Below are positions 8,741 to 18,946 of a stretch of 64,000 nucleotides of DNA, one piece after another. Made by a program: the position numbers and the translations under genes. Where the stretch lies: NCBI RefSeq assembly GCF_019802285.1, contig NZ_JAIEUJ010000002.1, positions 124,001 through 188,000 of the forward strand. Direction: 5' to 3'. Below the pieces are notes generated by a model, which saw only the letters and a program-made list of their open reading frames with translations, searched no databases and was not told the DNA's origin. Source of the stretch: Novilysobacter antarcticus (GTDB lineage Bacteria > Pseudomonadota > Gammaproteobacteria > Xanthomonadales > Xanthomonadaceae). Every line of letters begins with the position of its first letter. Position 1 is the first letter of the stretch.

Positions 8741-11401
8741 TCAGGAAAGTCGCTCCCTAACCCAATCGGCCACGCTTTCCAACACATGCGGCAAGGTGGG
8801 CAGGTCTTCGCCGCCACCCTGGGCCATGTCGGGCCGTCCACCGCCCTTGCCGTTGATCTGTTTTGCGACGTGGGATAGCAGCTCGCCGGCCTTGACCCTG
8901 CCCGCAGCCGCTCCGTTGACACCGGCGACGAGGCTCACCTTGCCGTCTTTTGCGCCCGCAAGCACCACCACCATGTCACCCAACTGCTGGCGCAGGCGAT
9001 CGAGTGCATCGCGCAGCGCCTTGGTGTCAAAGCCTTCCAGGCGCGCGGCAAGAACCTTGATGCCATCCACGTCAACGGCGGAGCCGGCAAGATCGGCGGT
9101 CGCGCCCGAGGCGAGCTTGGCCTTCACCGCTTCCAACTCGCGTTCCAGCTTCTTCTGCCGCTCCAGCAAGCTCCGCAACTTGTCGGTGATGTCCGCAGGG
9201 CTACCGCCCAGCAGGTGCGCGGCGTCGCGCAGACGCTTCTCTTCGGCGTCAATATGGTCCAACGCGCCTTGCCCGGTCACCGCCTCGATGCGGCGCACGC
9301 CGGCGGACACGCCGCCCTCGGACAGGATCTTGAACACGCCAATGTCGCCGGTGCGGCTGACATGGGTGCCGCCGCACAACTCGGTCGATGTATCGCCCAT
9401 GCGCAGCACGCGCACCTGGTCACCGTACTTCTCGCCGAACAGCGCCATCGCACCGAAATCCAGTGCCTCCTGCATGCCCATCTGGTGCACTTCGGCCTCA
9501 TGGTTGGCGCGGATCTCGGCGTTGACCTTGCGCTCGATCACCGCCAGCTCATCCGCCGTCACCGGCTGGAAGTGGGAGAAGTCGAACCGCAAGCGGTCCG
9601 GGGCGACCAGCGAGCCCTTCTGCAGGACGTGGGTGCCGAGCACGTCGCGCAGCGCGGCATGCAGCAGGTGGGTGGCCGAGTGGTTGAGCACGATCGCACC
9701 TCGACGGCTCGCGTCGATCTTCGCGTCCACCTTGTCGCCGACACTGAGCGTGCCGCTGCGAAGGGTTCCGACGTGACCGTGGAACTGGCCGCCGAACTTC
9801 ACCGTGTCGCGCACGTCGAACAGGGACCCGACCGATGTCAGCTGCCCGGCATCGCCCATCTGACCACCGCTTTCTGCATAGAACGGCGTACCGGCCAACA
9901 GGACGACCGCTTCCTCGTCCGCTTCGATCCGGTCCAGGGCGCGCCCATCGCGCAGCAAGCCGACAACTTCCAGCCCCTCGGCCTCGACGCAGTCGTAGCC
10001 CAGGAACCGGGTCGGCGAGAGTTGCGCGGCCAGCTCGGCCGGCATCGTGGCGGTGTTGCCGAACTTGCCCGCAGCCCGCGCGGTATCGCGCTGCCGCTCC
10101 ATCGCGGCATCGAAGCCTTCCATGTCCACGGTCAGCCCCCGCTCGCGTGCGATGTCGGCGGTCAGGTCAACCGGAAAACCATAGGTGTCGTACAGCCGGA
10201 ACGCATCGGCGCCGGGAATGGTGCCGCCTGAATCGGCAGCCACTTCGTCAAAGATGCGCATGCCGGCATCCAGCGTCTCGGCGAAGCGCTCTTCCTCGGC
10301 CAGCAGCGCGCGCTGGATCAGCTCGCGCTGTGCTTCCAGCTCCGGATACGCCTCGCCCATGGTGTCGATCAGGGGCTGCAGCATCAAATGGAAGAACGGC
10401 TGCTTCTGCCCCAGCATCCAGCCGTGGCGCAGCGCCCGGCGGATGATCCGGCGCAGCACGTAGCCCCGACCCTCGTTGGACGGCAACACGCCATCGACGA
10501 TCAGGAACGCGCAGGCGCGAATGTGGTCGGCGATGACACGCAACGACTTGTTGTCCAGATCCTCCGTGCCGGTGAGACGCGCCGCCGCGGCAATCAGGAG
10601 CTGGAAGATGTCGATCTCGTAGTTGCCGTGCTTGCCCTGCAGGATCGCGGCCAGTCGCTCCAGGCCCATGCCGGTGTCCACGCAGGGCGCCGGCAGTGGT
10701 GCCAGGGTCCCGTCGGGCTGGCGGTCGAACTGCATGAACACCAGGTTCCAGATCTCGATGAAACGGTCACCGTCCTCGTCGGGCGAACCCGGCGGGCCAC
10801 CGAAGTGCTGCTCGCCGTGGTCGTAGAAGATCTCGGTGCACGGGCCGCAGGGACCGGTGTCGGCCATCTGCCAGAAGTTGTCGGAGGCAAACGGCGCGCC
10901 CTTGTTGTCACCGATGCGGATGATCCGCTCCTCGGGCACACCGATCTCGTCGCGCCAGATGGCATACGCCTCGTCATCGGTCTGGTACACGGTGACCAGC
11001 AGCCGCTTGGGGTCCAGGCCCCACACGTCGGTCAGCAGCTCCCACGCCCACTTGATGGCCTCGAGCTTGAAGTAATCGCCAAACGACCAGTTGCCCAACA
11101 TCTCGAAGAAGGTGTGGTGGCGCGCGGTATAGCCAACCTGGTCCAGATCGTTGTGCTTTCCGCCCGCGCGCAGGCAGCGCTGGACGTCGGCCGCGCGCAC
11201 GTAACCGGGCTTTTCGCTGCCCAGGAACACGTTCTTGAACTGGACCATCCCCGAGTTGGTGAACAGCAGGGTGGGATCATTGGCCGGGATCAACGGCGCC
11301 GACGGCACGATGGTGTGCCCGCGCTCGCGGAAGAATTCCAGGAAATCGCGGCGGATCTGGTTGGAGCTGGGCGGGTTGGAGCTGGACTTGGGAGCGTTCA
11401 T
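8741..11401 (-). CDS. alaS: Alanyl-tRNA synthetase
   Basis: This enzyme charges tRNA-Ala. It has 886 residues from the ATG at 11401, close to the 876 of E. coli. The class II catalytic core is N-terminal ([35 protein letters not shown]). The editing domain carries the zinc-binding [11 protein letters not shown] and CGGTHV motifs. A C-terminal coiled-coil and C-Ala domain follow ([20 protein letters not shown]). A GTG three codons upstream is a weaker start. It lies between recX and csrA, the standard xanthomonad arrangement, 81 bases downstream of recX. Confidence 0.97.
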   Translation of the reverse strand: MNAPKSSSNPPSSNQIRRDFLEFFRERGHTIVPSAPLIPANDPTLLFTNSGMVQFKNVFLGSEKPGYVRAADVQRCLRAGGKHNDLDQVGYTARHHTFFEMLGNWSFGDYFKLEAIKWAWELLTDVWGLDPKRLLVTVYQTDDEAYAIWRDEIGVPEERIIRIGDNKGAPFASDNFWQMADTGPCGPCTEIFYDHGEQHFGGPPGSPDEDGDRFIEIWNLVFMQFDRQPDGTLAPLPAPCVDTGMGLERLAAILQGKHGNYEIDIFQLLIAAAARLTGTEDLDNKSLRVIADHIRACAFLIVDGVLPSNEGRGYVLRRIIRRALRHGWMLGQKQPFFHLMLQPLIDTMGEAYPELEAQRELIQRALLAEEERFAETLDAGMRIFDEVAADSGGTIPGADAFRLYDTYGFPVDLTADIARERGLTVDMEGFDAAMERQRDTARAAGKFGNTATMPAELAAQLSPTRFLGYDCVEAEGLEVVGLLRDGRALDRIEADEEAVVLLAGTPFYAESGGQMGDAGQLTSVGSLFDVRDTVKFGGQFHGHVGTLRSGTLSVGDKVDAKIDASRRGAIVLNHSATHLLHAALRDVLGTHVLQKGSLVAPDRLRFDFSHFQPVTADELAVIERKVNAEIRANHEAEVHQMGMQEALDFGAMALFGEKYGDQVRVLRMGDTSTELCGGTHVSRTGDIGVFKILSEGGVSAGVRRIEAVTGQGALDHIDAEEKRLRDAAHLLGGSPADITDKLRSLLERQKKLERELEAVKAKLASGATADLAGSAVDVDGIKVLAARLEGFDTKALRDALDRLRQQLGDMVVVLAGAKDGKVSLVAGVNGAAAGRVKAGELLSHVAKQINGKGGGRPDMAQGGGEDLPTLPHVLESVADWVRERLS

Positions 11402-11482
11402 GCCTGGCACGGGAAGTCGAAGGGCTGGGCGCGTGGACTCGACGCCGGTCCCCGCAAGCCGCTTAGCGTATCAGGGACGGGT

Positions 11483-12028
11483 TCAGCAACCGAAAGAATC
11501 GTCGGGGTCAAAGCGCGTCGCGGCGCGTACCACGTCGCCGGAAAATCCCCGCCGCATCAATGTGTCGGCGGCCTTGCGACGCACCGCGATGTCATCATGG
11601 ATCGCATCGCCGTAACGGCGGGACACCAGATCGCGTGCAATCTCCACCCAACTGCCCTCGAAGGTGTCCAGCGCGGCGGTGATCGCGTCATCGTCCAAGC
11701 CGTGCATGCGCAGCTCCGCGCGGATATGGATCGGCCCGTAGCCACTGCCGGTGCGATTGCGCACCACGCTTTCAGCAAACCGGTTGTCATCCTGCCAGCC
11801 GGCGTCGGCGAGCTTGTCCACCGCGGCCTCGACCTCGCGGGCATCCAGTCCGCGGGACGTGAGCTTGCGTGTCAGTTCCTTGCGCGAGTGCTCGCGCCGG
11901 GCCAGCAGGCCCAGCGCGCGTTGCAGCGGGGTGGCCGGCTCGCGCTTGCGTCGCCGGCCCGTCGTGCGGCCTGGTTCTGTATCGAACAGGCCTCCGCCGT
12001 CTTCCTCGTTGGAGCTTTCGTCCTGCAT
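11483..12028 (-). CDS. recX: RecA regulator RecX
   Basis: This 181-residue modulator of RecA filaments has a basic, disordered-looking N-terminus (about 1-33), then three-helix RecX repeats beginning [22 protein letters not shown]. The family motif [16 protein letters not shown] is in the middle. It starts 32 bases after the recA stop, so it is probably made by readthrough from recA. Its C-terminus is short (DDSFGC). No frameshift or missing repeat is obvious. Confidence 0.93.
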   Translation of the reverse strand: MQDESSNEEDGGGLFDTEPGRTTGRRRKREPATPLQRALGLLARREHSRKELTRKLTSRGLDAREVEAAVDKLADAGWQDDNRFAESVVRNRTGSGYGPIHIRAELRMHGLDDDAITAALDTFEGSWVEIARDLVSRRYGDAIHDDIAVRRKAADTLMRRGFSGDVVRAATRFDPDDSFGC

Positions 12029-12060
12029 CTCTCGAGATCTACCGGATCATGCGAACCCGG

Positions 12061-13158
<1,098 letters not shown>

Positions 13159-13331
13159 TGGGGTTTTCCTTGTTGCCATCAGTGAATGAATCCAGCGTAG
13201 TGGGAGGCCGTCGCACAAGCTGCGACCGCAACCGTGATTGGGAAATTAGGTGAGCCGCCCATTGTCGGCCATCGGCGCGGCGGCATGGTCACGGTCGGAA
13301 ATAGCCGCGCACGGGCAGCGGATAACCGGCA

Positions 13332-14009
13332 TCAACGGCCCCGGCGAACAAGGCCGCAGTAAAGCCCTTCAATGGCGAAGTCCTGGTCGGGCATGACCTC
13401 GATGGGCTGGTAGTCGGGGTTGCGCGGCAGCAGCCGGATCCGGTCCTTGCCGATTTTCAGCAGCTTCACCGTGATCTCGTCATCGATGCGGGCCACGACG
13501 ATCTCGCCACTGCGCGCCTCCGGAGTGCGGTGCACGCCGATCAGGTCGCCATCGAAAATGCCTTCATCGCGCATCGAGTCGCCCTGCACCTTGAGCATGT
13601 AGTCGGGTGCGGGAAAGAAGATGTTGCGATCCAGCAGCACGTGCTCATCGACGTTGGGGTCGGCACCGATCGGCGCGCCCGCAGCGACCCGGCCCAGCAC
13701 CGGCAGCAACAAGGCGTCCTCGTCGCGGCGGGACCGCGCGGCCGCGGATTCCGCCACCGCCTGGTCGTCGTCATCTCCCCCCAGCAGGGCGAGGCCGGTC
13801 GGCGTCAGCCGCAGGCCGCGCGCCTTGCCGGGGAGACGTTCAATCACGCCCGCCTGCTCCAGGGCTTCGAGATGGTATTGCGCGGCGCGGACACCGGAGA
13901 AGCCCATTGCGCGGGCGATCTCGGTCTGCGAAGGCGGCATGCCCTCCACCGCGATGCGATCCCCGATCAGGGCAAGAATGGCGTGCTGGGTTTCAGTGAG
14001 TGCGTTCAT
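13332..14009 (-). CDS. lexA: SOS repressor LexA
   Basis: This 225-residue repressor has an N-terminal winged helix (1-70; PPSQTEIARAMGFSGVRAAQYHLEAL) and a C-terminal S24 peptidase domain. The self-cleavage pair is Ala110-Gly111, the catalytic Ser145 lies in QGDSMRDEG, and Lys182 in VKLLKIG completes the dyad. Residues about 77-98 are an acidic/Ala-rich linker, somewhat longer than usual. The ATG at 14009 gives the Xanthomonas-type N-terminus. The LexA operator abuts this codon and there is no Shine-Dalgarno sequence, so the mRNA may be leaderless. It lies upstream of recA on the same strand. Confidence 0.96.
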   Translation of the reverse strand: MNALTETQHAILALIGDRIAVEGMPPSQTEIARAMGFSGVRAAQYHLEALEQAGVIERLPGKARGLRLTPTGLALLGGDDDDQAVAESAAARSRRDEDALLLPVLGRVAAGAPIGADPNVDEHVLLDRNIFFPAPDYMLKVQGDSMRDEGIFDGDLIGVHRTPEARSGEIVVARIDDEITVKLLKIGKDRIRLLPRNPDYQPIEVMPDQDFAIEGLYCGLVRRGR

Positions 14010-14027
14010 TAGTAGTAATACTACTAA
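14009..14027. promoter_or_regulatory. LexA operator (SOS box) overlapping the lexA start codon
   Basis: This is a perfect 9+1+9 palindrome, TTAGTAGTA-A-TACTACTAA. It matches the Xylella/Xanthomonas LexA consensus TTAG-N6-TACTA. Its last base is the A of the lexA ATG, so bound LexA would sit directly on the transcription/translation start and autorepress the gene. Confidence 0.93.
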
Positions 14028-14090
14028 CAAGCATCCACCGGTTACAAGCGACAGCAAATGCGGGGACCAGACACCGGCCCCGCCAATCGC

Positions 14091-14591
14091 TCAGACGGCC
14101 AGATCCAACAGTCCGTGCAGGGCCGCCGCCACCGTCTGCCGGCGCACCGCATCGCGGTCGCCGTCGAAGTGGAACACCAGCGCCGTGGTGTAGCCACCGC
14201 GCCGCTTCCAGGCAATCCACACCGTTCCCACCGGTTTGTCATCCACCCCGCCGCCGGGGCCGGCAATGCCGGTGACCGCGACCGCGAGGCTGGCACCGGA
14301 ATAGACCAGCGCGCCCGAAGCCATCTCGATGGCGGTCTCGCGGCTGACCGCGCCGTGCTCTTCCAGGGTGATCGCCTGCACGCCCAGCATCGCCTGCTTG
14401 GCCTCGTAGCTGTAGGCGACCATGCCGCAGTCGAACCACTCCGATGATCCGGGAATATCCGTCAGGGTCTTGGCGATCCAGCCGCCGGTGCAACTTTCCG
14501 CAGTGGCCAGCCGGTGATGGTTTCCGCGGGCGGCGTCGCCGACCTGCCGGGCAAGGGCCTCAAGTGCCGAATCCGTTACGTCTTTGCTCAT
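14091..14591 (-). CDS. pncC: CinA-family nicotinamide-nucleotide amidohydrolase (PncC)
   Basis: This 166-residue protein consists only of the CinA C-terminal domain and lacks the N-terminal molybdopterin-binding-like domain of full CinA. It deamidates NMN to nicotinate mononucleotide in pyridine nucleotide salvage. Motifs LATAESCTGGWIAKTLTDIPGSS, GVQAITLEEHGAVS and VAVTGIAGPGGG are intact. The ATG at 14591 starts the family N-terminus; the open extension upstream is rejected because it covers the promoter region of the divergent cyclase gene. It lies 81 bases upstream of lexA on the same strand, across the SOS box. Confidence 0.93.
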   Translation of the reverse strand: MSKDVTDSALEALARQVGDAARGNHHRLATAESCTGGWIAKTLTDIPGSSEWFDCGMVAYSYEAKQAMLGVQAITLEEHGAVSRETAIEMASGALVYSGASLAVAVTGIAGPGGGVDDKPVGTVWIAWKRRGGYTTALVFHFDGDRDAVRRQTVAAALHGLLDLAV

Positions 14592-14676
14592 GGCGGCACT
14601 ATACCGCCCACCTGCGTCACGATGACCCGCGCAAGCGTTTACACGACAATGGACGGACCCTATTGCGCTGACCACG

Positions 14677-16107
14677 ATGAACACAACGACCACCCGCGGC
14701 TCCGTAGCGACCGCGGCCGAGCAGGACTCCCACGTCGCCGACGCCTGGCACGAACTGCTCGATGACGCGTCATCGGAACTGGTTGCGCTATTGCGCGAGC
14801 TGGCCGACACCGCGCCACCTGCGCTGGCCGAGCACTTCTATTCCGGCATGCTGGGTGACCCGCGGGCCAGCCGGTTCCTGTCATCGGACCAGGTCCAGAG
14901 CCGGCTGAAGCCGTCGATGCTGCGCTGGATCTCCAGCCTGCTTACCTCAGGGCCGGAGGACGTCACCACCCAGATCGCCGCCCAACGGCTGGTGGGCGAT
15001 GTCCACGCCCGCATCGGTATCCCGGTGGACCTGGTGATCCGGGGTACGCGCATGCTCAAGCACGAGCTGTACCGGCACGTCATCACGATCGCCCCGCCCG
15101 AGCTCGCGAGTGCCGCCATCGCAATGGTCAGCGACCTGTTCGATCTGGCCCTGGAGATGATGAGCCACGCCTACTCGGTCGCCCGTGAGCGCTCGACCCG
15201 ACTGGACGCGTCCTACCGGATGTTCTCGCTGATCCAGAACGTCGGCACCGAGCGCGAGCGTCAGCGCGCCCTCCTGCTCGACTGGGAGAACACCCTGCTC
15301 TACCGCTTTGCAAGCGCACCGCGCGACGGATCACGGGCGCCCCTGCTGGCCCAGTCCGAGTTCGGCCTGTGGTTCAACCACAAGGGGATGCCCAGCTTTG
15401 GCGACACCGCCGAGACGCGCCAGGTCGCCGCGCTGATCGCCTCCATTGACCAGTTGGGCGCGGCATCCGACGCCAAAGCCGGGATGTCCATGCTCCCGGC
15501 CATCCGCGAGCAGCTGGCCCAGGTGCGCTCCCTCATCGGCATGCTGTTCGACAACATCGGCGCCCTGGAGGCCGGACGCGACGCCCTCACCAGCCTGCTC
15601 AACCGCCGCTTCCTGCCCACCGTGCTGCGCCGCGAGGTGGCACTGGCCAGCGAGACCTCCGGCGGCTTTGCGGTGCTGCTGCTGGACCTGGACCATTTCA
15701 AGGCGATCAACGACGCGCATGGCCACGATGGCGGCGACCGCTCACTGCAGCACGTGGCCGCCAACCTCGCCCAGCACACCCGCAGCAGCGACTACCTGTT
15801 CCGCTTTGGCGGCGAAGAGTTCGTGATGGTGCTGGGCTCGGTCAACGCCGAGCAGGCCTGCGCGATTGCGAACGAACTGCTCGAGCGCATTGCCGCCTCG
15901 CCGGTCAAACTCAGCGATGGCACCCAGGTGCCCGTCACCGCGAGCATCGGCGTGGCCGTATATGACGGCCATCCGGACTACGAGCGGATCCTGGCCCGCG
16001 CCGACGCGGCGATGTACCAGGCCAAGCGCAACGGCCGCAACCGCGTCGAGCTGGCCACCGACAAGATGGTCGAGCCGCCCGGCGCCAGGCTGCTCAGCAC
16101 CCGCTGA
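14677..16107 (+). CDS. Globin-coupled diguanylate cyclase (DosC-like)
   Basis: This 476-residue oxygen or gas sensor would make cyclic di-GMP. Residues about 15-165 are a globin-coupled sensor domain; His110 in VHARIGIP is the likely proximal haem ligand and Tyr55 in HFYSGML a candidate distal residue. The middle region (about 195-265) includes QSEFGLWFNHKG, which resembles the zinc-binding CZB fold with its cysteine and histidines replaced. The GGDEF domain starts near 305, with metal site LLLDLDHF and active site GGEEF at 378-382. An RSSD inhibitory I-site lies five residues before it. The cyclase is therefore predicted active, product-inhibited and haem-regulated. It is divergent from cinA across 85 bases; no neighbour is functionally linked. 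Confidence 0.9.
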   Translation: MNTTTTRGSVATAAEQDSHVADAWHELLDDASSELVALLRELADTAPPALAEHFYSGMLGDPRASRFLSSDQVQSRLKPSMLRWISSLLTSGPEDVTTQIAAQRLVGDVHARIGIPVDLVIRGTRMLKHELYRHVITIAPPELASAAIAMVSDLFDLALEMMSHAYSVARERSTRLDASYRMFSLIQNVGTERERQRALLLDWENTLLYRFASAPRDGSRAPLLAQSEFGLWFNHKGMPSFGDTAETRQVAALIASIDQLGAASDAKAGMSMLPAIREQLAQVRSLIGMLFDNIGALEAGRDALTSLLNRRFLPTVLRREVALASETSGGFAVLLLDLDHFKAINDAHGHDGGDRSLQHVAANLAQHTRSSDYLFRFGGEEFVMVLGSVNAEQACAIANELLERIAASPVKLSDGTQVPVTASIGVAVYDGHPDYERILARADAAMYQAKRNGRNRVELATDKMVEPPGARLLSTR

Positions 16108-16117
16108 GGCGCGGCAC

Positions 16118-16153
16118 AAAAAAAACCGCCGCCCGCATCGCTGCAGGCGGCGG
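16118..16153 (-). terminator. Terminator between the cyclase and the TonB receptor
   Basis: An 8-bp GC stem (ccgccgcc/ggcggcgg) has an A8 run on its left. Read on the minus strand it is a stem followed by eight T, a strong terminator for the receptor gene that ends at 16169. Confidence 0.85.
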
Positions 16154-16168
16154 CGCGGTACCGCTGAC

Positions 16169-18763
16169 TCAGTAGCGCACGCGCAGGGTCATGCCGTACA
16201 TGCGCGGCGCGCCCAGGAAGGCGTTCCACGAGCCCGACTGGATCGGCGCATCGATACCAACCTGCTTGTAGGTCTCGTTGGTCAGGTTCTGACCCCACAC
16301 CTCGACCATCCAGCGCTTGTCCTGGCGACCCAGGCCCAGGCGGGCATTCAGCAGGCCGAAGCCGTCCTGCATCTTCTGCGGGTCCAGATCCGAGCCGGTG
16401 TTGAACTTGGACATGTACTTGCCGCCGATGTTGAAGCGGCCCAGCAGGTCGGCTCCCATGTCCCACTCGTAGGTCATCGACGCGTTGCCCGACCAGCGCG
16501 GGGCAAAGCTCATGGTGTTGCCGGGCAGCAGCGCCAGGTCCGGGTCGGGCAACAGATCGTTGCCGTACTCGGTCTGGGCGTAGGTCAGGCCGCCCTGCAT
16601 GGTCAGCCCGCGCATCGCGGTCTGCCACATCACGTCGGCCTCGAAGCCCTGCGACACCACCTCGGGGATCGAGCGCACCACGAAGCTGGTGCCCAGGAAG
16701 CTGTTGAGCTGGAAGTCGGTGTACTTCTGGTAGAACAGCGCCGCGTTGAACAGCAGATTGCCGTCCATCCAGTTGGTCTTCAGGCCCAGCTCGTAGCTGT
16801 CCACAAACTCGCCCGGGAAGGACGTGTCATCCACCGGGGTGATGCCCTGCACGCCGCTGGACAGCCCGTTGGCGGACTGCACCCGGTCCAGGTTGAAGCC
16901 GCCGGCCTTGTAGCCGCGCGCCGCCGAGCCGTAGGTCATCACGTCGTCGGACCAGCTGTAGGCGAGCTTGAACGTGCCCGACCACTCCTTCTCGGTGCGC
17001 GACTGGGTGACGTCACGGCCGTCGTGGGCGATGTTGGCCCACGGCAGGCACATGTAGCCGGCGATGGTGGGCGCGAGCGCCGGCACCAGGCCGGCCAGCA
17101 ACTGCTGCTGCAGCGCCGGCGGCAGGCTGCCGAACCCGTTGATGCGCCCGGCCAGTGCACCGCCGACCCGTGCCGCCGGGTTGGCCAGCGTCGCCCCGCA
17201 GGCCGCGCTGCCGTTGGGATTGTCGTAGACCGTGTGCAGCGTCTTCTTCTCGTGGGTGTAGCGCAGGCCCACAGTGATATCCAGCTGATCGGTGGCGTGG
17301 AACGTGTTGTTGGTGAAGATCGCCGTGCTCTTGGCGTTCTGGCGGTGCTCGTCCAGCGAGCCCAGACCACGGAAGTTGGTGCCGAAGGGCTGGCCGCTGA
17401 CCTGCGAAAAGAACAGCGCCGGATTCGACTGGTCCACCGTCAGCCCCAGCGGTGCCAACTGCGCCGCCACGCCGCCCAGCACCTGGCTGCCGACCAGCGT
17501 GGACAGGTACGGCTCGTAGGCCGGGCCGAAGCGGTAGGAGTCGTTGCGGGTCAGGTCCTCATCGGAATAGAACAGGCCGACCATCCAGTCCACCCGGTCG
17601 CTGGAACCGGTCATGCGTAGTTCCTGGCTGAAGGTCTCGAACTGGGTCAGCGACTCGTCCTCGTCCGGCGCGCGGTACAGGATGTCGGCCGCGCTGTAGT
17701 CGAAGTCCAGGCCGTTGATGGCCTTCCAATCGCGCATTGAGGTGATCGAGCTTACGGTCGCGCCATTGGCCCACGGCGACACCCAGTCGATGTTCATCGC
17801 CACGCCCTTGTCCTTCAGGTCCTGGCTGGTGGAGCGGTTGGCATAGCCGAGCCGGCGGTCCAGATCCACGGCCGGTATCACGCCCTCCCCACCCGGGGTG
17901 AGCGCGTTGATGATCGCCGCCGTCGGCCCGCGATCGGTGGTCACGGTGATGCAGCAGTTCTCCTCGCGGCTGCTGAAATCGCCGACGAAGTTGATCGACA
18001 GGTTGTCGGTCGGCTCCAGCAGCAGCTGGCCGCGGAAGGTGTGGTAGTTCTGGTTGCCGTCGTCGTCCTCGGTGCGCGGACCGGCGCCGAACCTGACATT
18101 GTCCACACCGTCGCGCTTGCGCTTGCTGGCAAACACGCGGAACGCCGCGTTCTCGCCCAGCGCATCGTTATAGGCACCGGAGACCCCGAACAGGCCGTAG
18201 TTGCCGACGGTGATCTCGCCCTCGGCGCTCTGGGTGTAGCTGGGGCGGCGGGTGATCACGTTGATGACGCCGGCCGAGGTGTTCTTGCCGAACACCGTGC
18301 CCTGCGGGCCCTTCAGCACCTCGATGCGCTCCACCTCGCCCAGGTCGCCAAAACCGACGCTGTTGCGCGAGCGGTACACGCCGTCGATGACGATGCCGAC
18401 CGAGGACTCCAAGCCCGCGTTGTCACCCACCGTGCCGATACCGCGGATGCGCGCGGTGGTCTGCGCCGCACTCTGGGTGCTGGTCACCGTCAGGCCGGGC
18501 ACCAGCACCTGCATGTCCTTGATGTCGTGGACGCCACTGTCCTGCAGCAACTGCTCGTCGAGCACGTTGATCACGATCGGCACGTCCTGCAGCGCCTCCT
18601 CGCGCTTCTGCGCGGTAACGGTGATGCCCGACAACGTGGTCGCACGCTGCTCCGGTGCATCCCCGCGGGCTTCCTGCGCCATCGCCGGCGCAGCGGCCAG
18701 CGAGGCCAATGCCGACAAAACCGCAACGGCGAGCAATGCGCGTGCTGGCTGTACTACTTCCAT
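16169..18763 (-). CDS. TonB-dependent outer-membrane receptor
   Basis: This 864-residue receptor would import a ligand across the outer membrane using TonB energy. A signal peptide ends at AMA-QE (about residue 29), and a TonB box-like TLSGITVTAQKR follows near 43. The plug domain contains ERIEVLKGPQGTVFGKNTSAG and NVITRRP. The barrel fills the rest and ends in the usual aromatic C-terminus (LRVRY). It resembles the sphingomonad/Caulobacter-type receptors with PIVINVLD in the plug. A Cys-Cys pair (ENCC) occurs in an extracellular-loop position. It is monocistronic between a terminator and a 183-base upstream gap. The substrate cannot be told from sequence, and no transport or regulator gene lies next to it. 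Confidence 0.92.
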   Translation of the reverse strand: MEVVQPARALLAVAVLSALASLAAAPAMAQEARGDAPEQRATTLSGITVTAQKREEALQDVPIVINVLDEQLLQDSGVHDIKDMQVLVPGLTVTSTQSAAQTTARIRGIGTVGDNAGLESSVGIVIDGVYRSRNSVGFGDLGEVERIEVLKGPQGTVFGKNTSAGVINVITRRPSYTQSAEGEITVGNYGLFGVSGAYNDALGENAAFRVFASKRKRDGVDNVRFGAGPRTEDDDGNQNYHTFRGQLLLEPTDNLSINFVGDFSSREENCCITVTTDRGPTAAIINALTPGGEGVIPAVDLDRRLGYANRSTSQDLKDKGVAMNIDWVSPWANGATVSSITSMRDWKAINGLDFDYSAADILYRAPDEDESLTQFETFSQELRMTGSSDRVDWMVGLFYSDEDLTRNDSYRFGPAYEPYLSTLVGSQVLGGVAAQLAPLGLTVDQSNPALFFSQVSGQPFGTNFRGLGSLDEHRQNAKSTAIFTNNTFHATDQLDITVGLRYTHEKKTLHTVYDNPNGSAACGATLANPAARVGGALAGRINGFGSLPPALQQQLLAGLVPALAPTIAGYMCLPWANIAHDGRDVTQSRTEKEWSGTFKLAYSWSDDVMTYGSAARGYKAGGFNLDRVQSANGLSSGVQGITPVDDTSFPGEFVDSYELGLKTNWMDGNLLFNAALFYQKYTDFQLNSFLGTSFVVRSIPEVVSQGFEADVMWQTAMRGLTMQGGLTYAQTEYGNDLLPDPDLALLPGNTMSFAPRWSGNASMTYEWDMGADLLGRFNIGGKYMSKFNTGSDLDPQKMQDGFGLLNARLGLGRQDKRWMVEVWGQNLTNETYKQVGIDAPIQSGSWNAFLGAPRMYGMTLRVRY

Positions 18764-18946
18764 GGTGTCCCCTCCCAGATGGGTAGCAAAACGCCGCCGT
18801 GACGGTCACGGCAGCAATTGGCGCGAGTCGTCCCCTGCAGCAGACCGGACGTGGGGGACACCGGTCGAAAACGCTGCGCTTGATGCCCGCAGGGGAAAGC
18901 TAGCACGTTCCATACGCGATGGAACTGTACGTAAGACGCCGTCGGA

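Noticed and set aside
15866-17620. Plus-strand frame running from the cyclase into the TonB receptor region
   Set aside because: It overlaps the GGDEF domain in another frame, then reads antisense to the receptor; no domain is seen.
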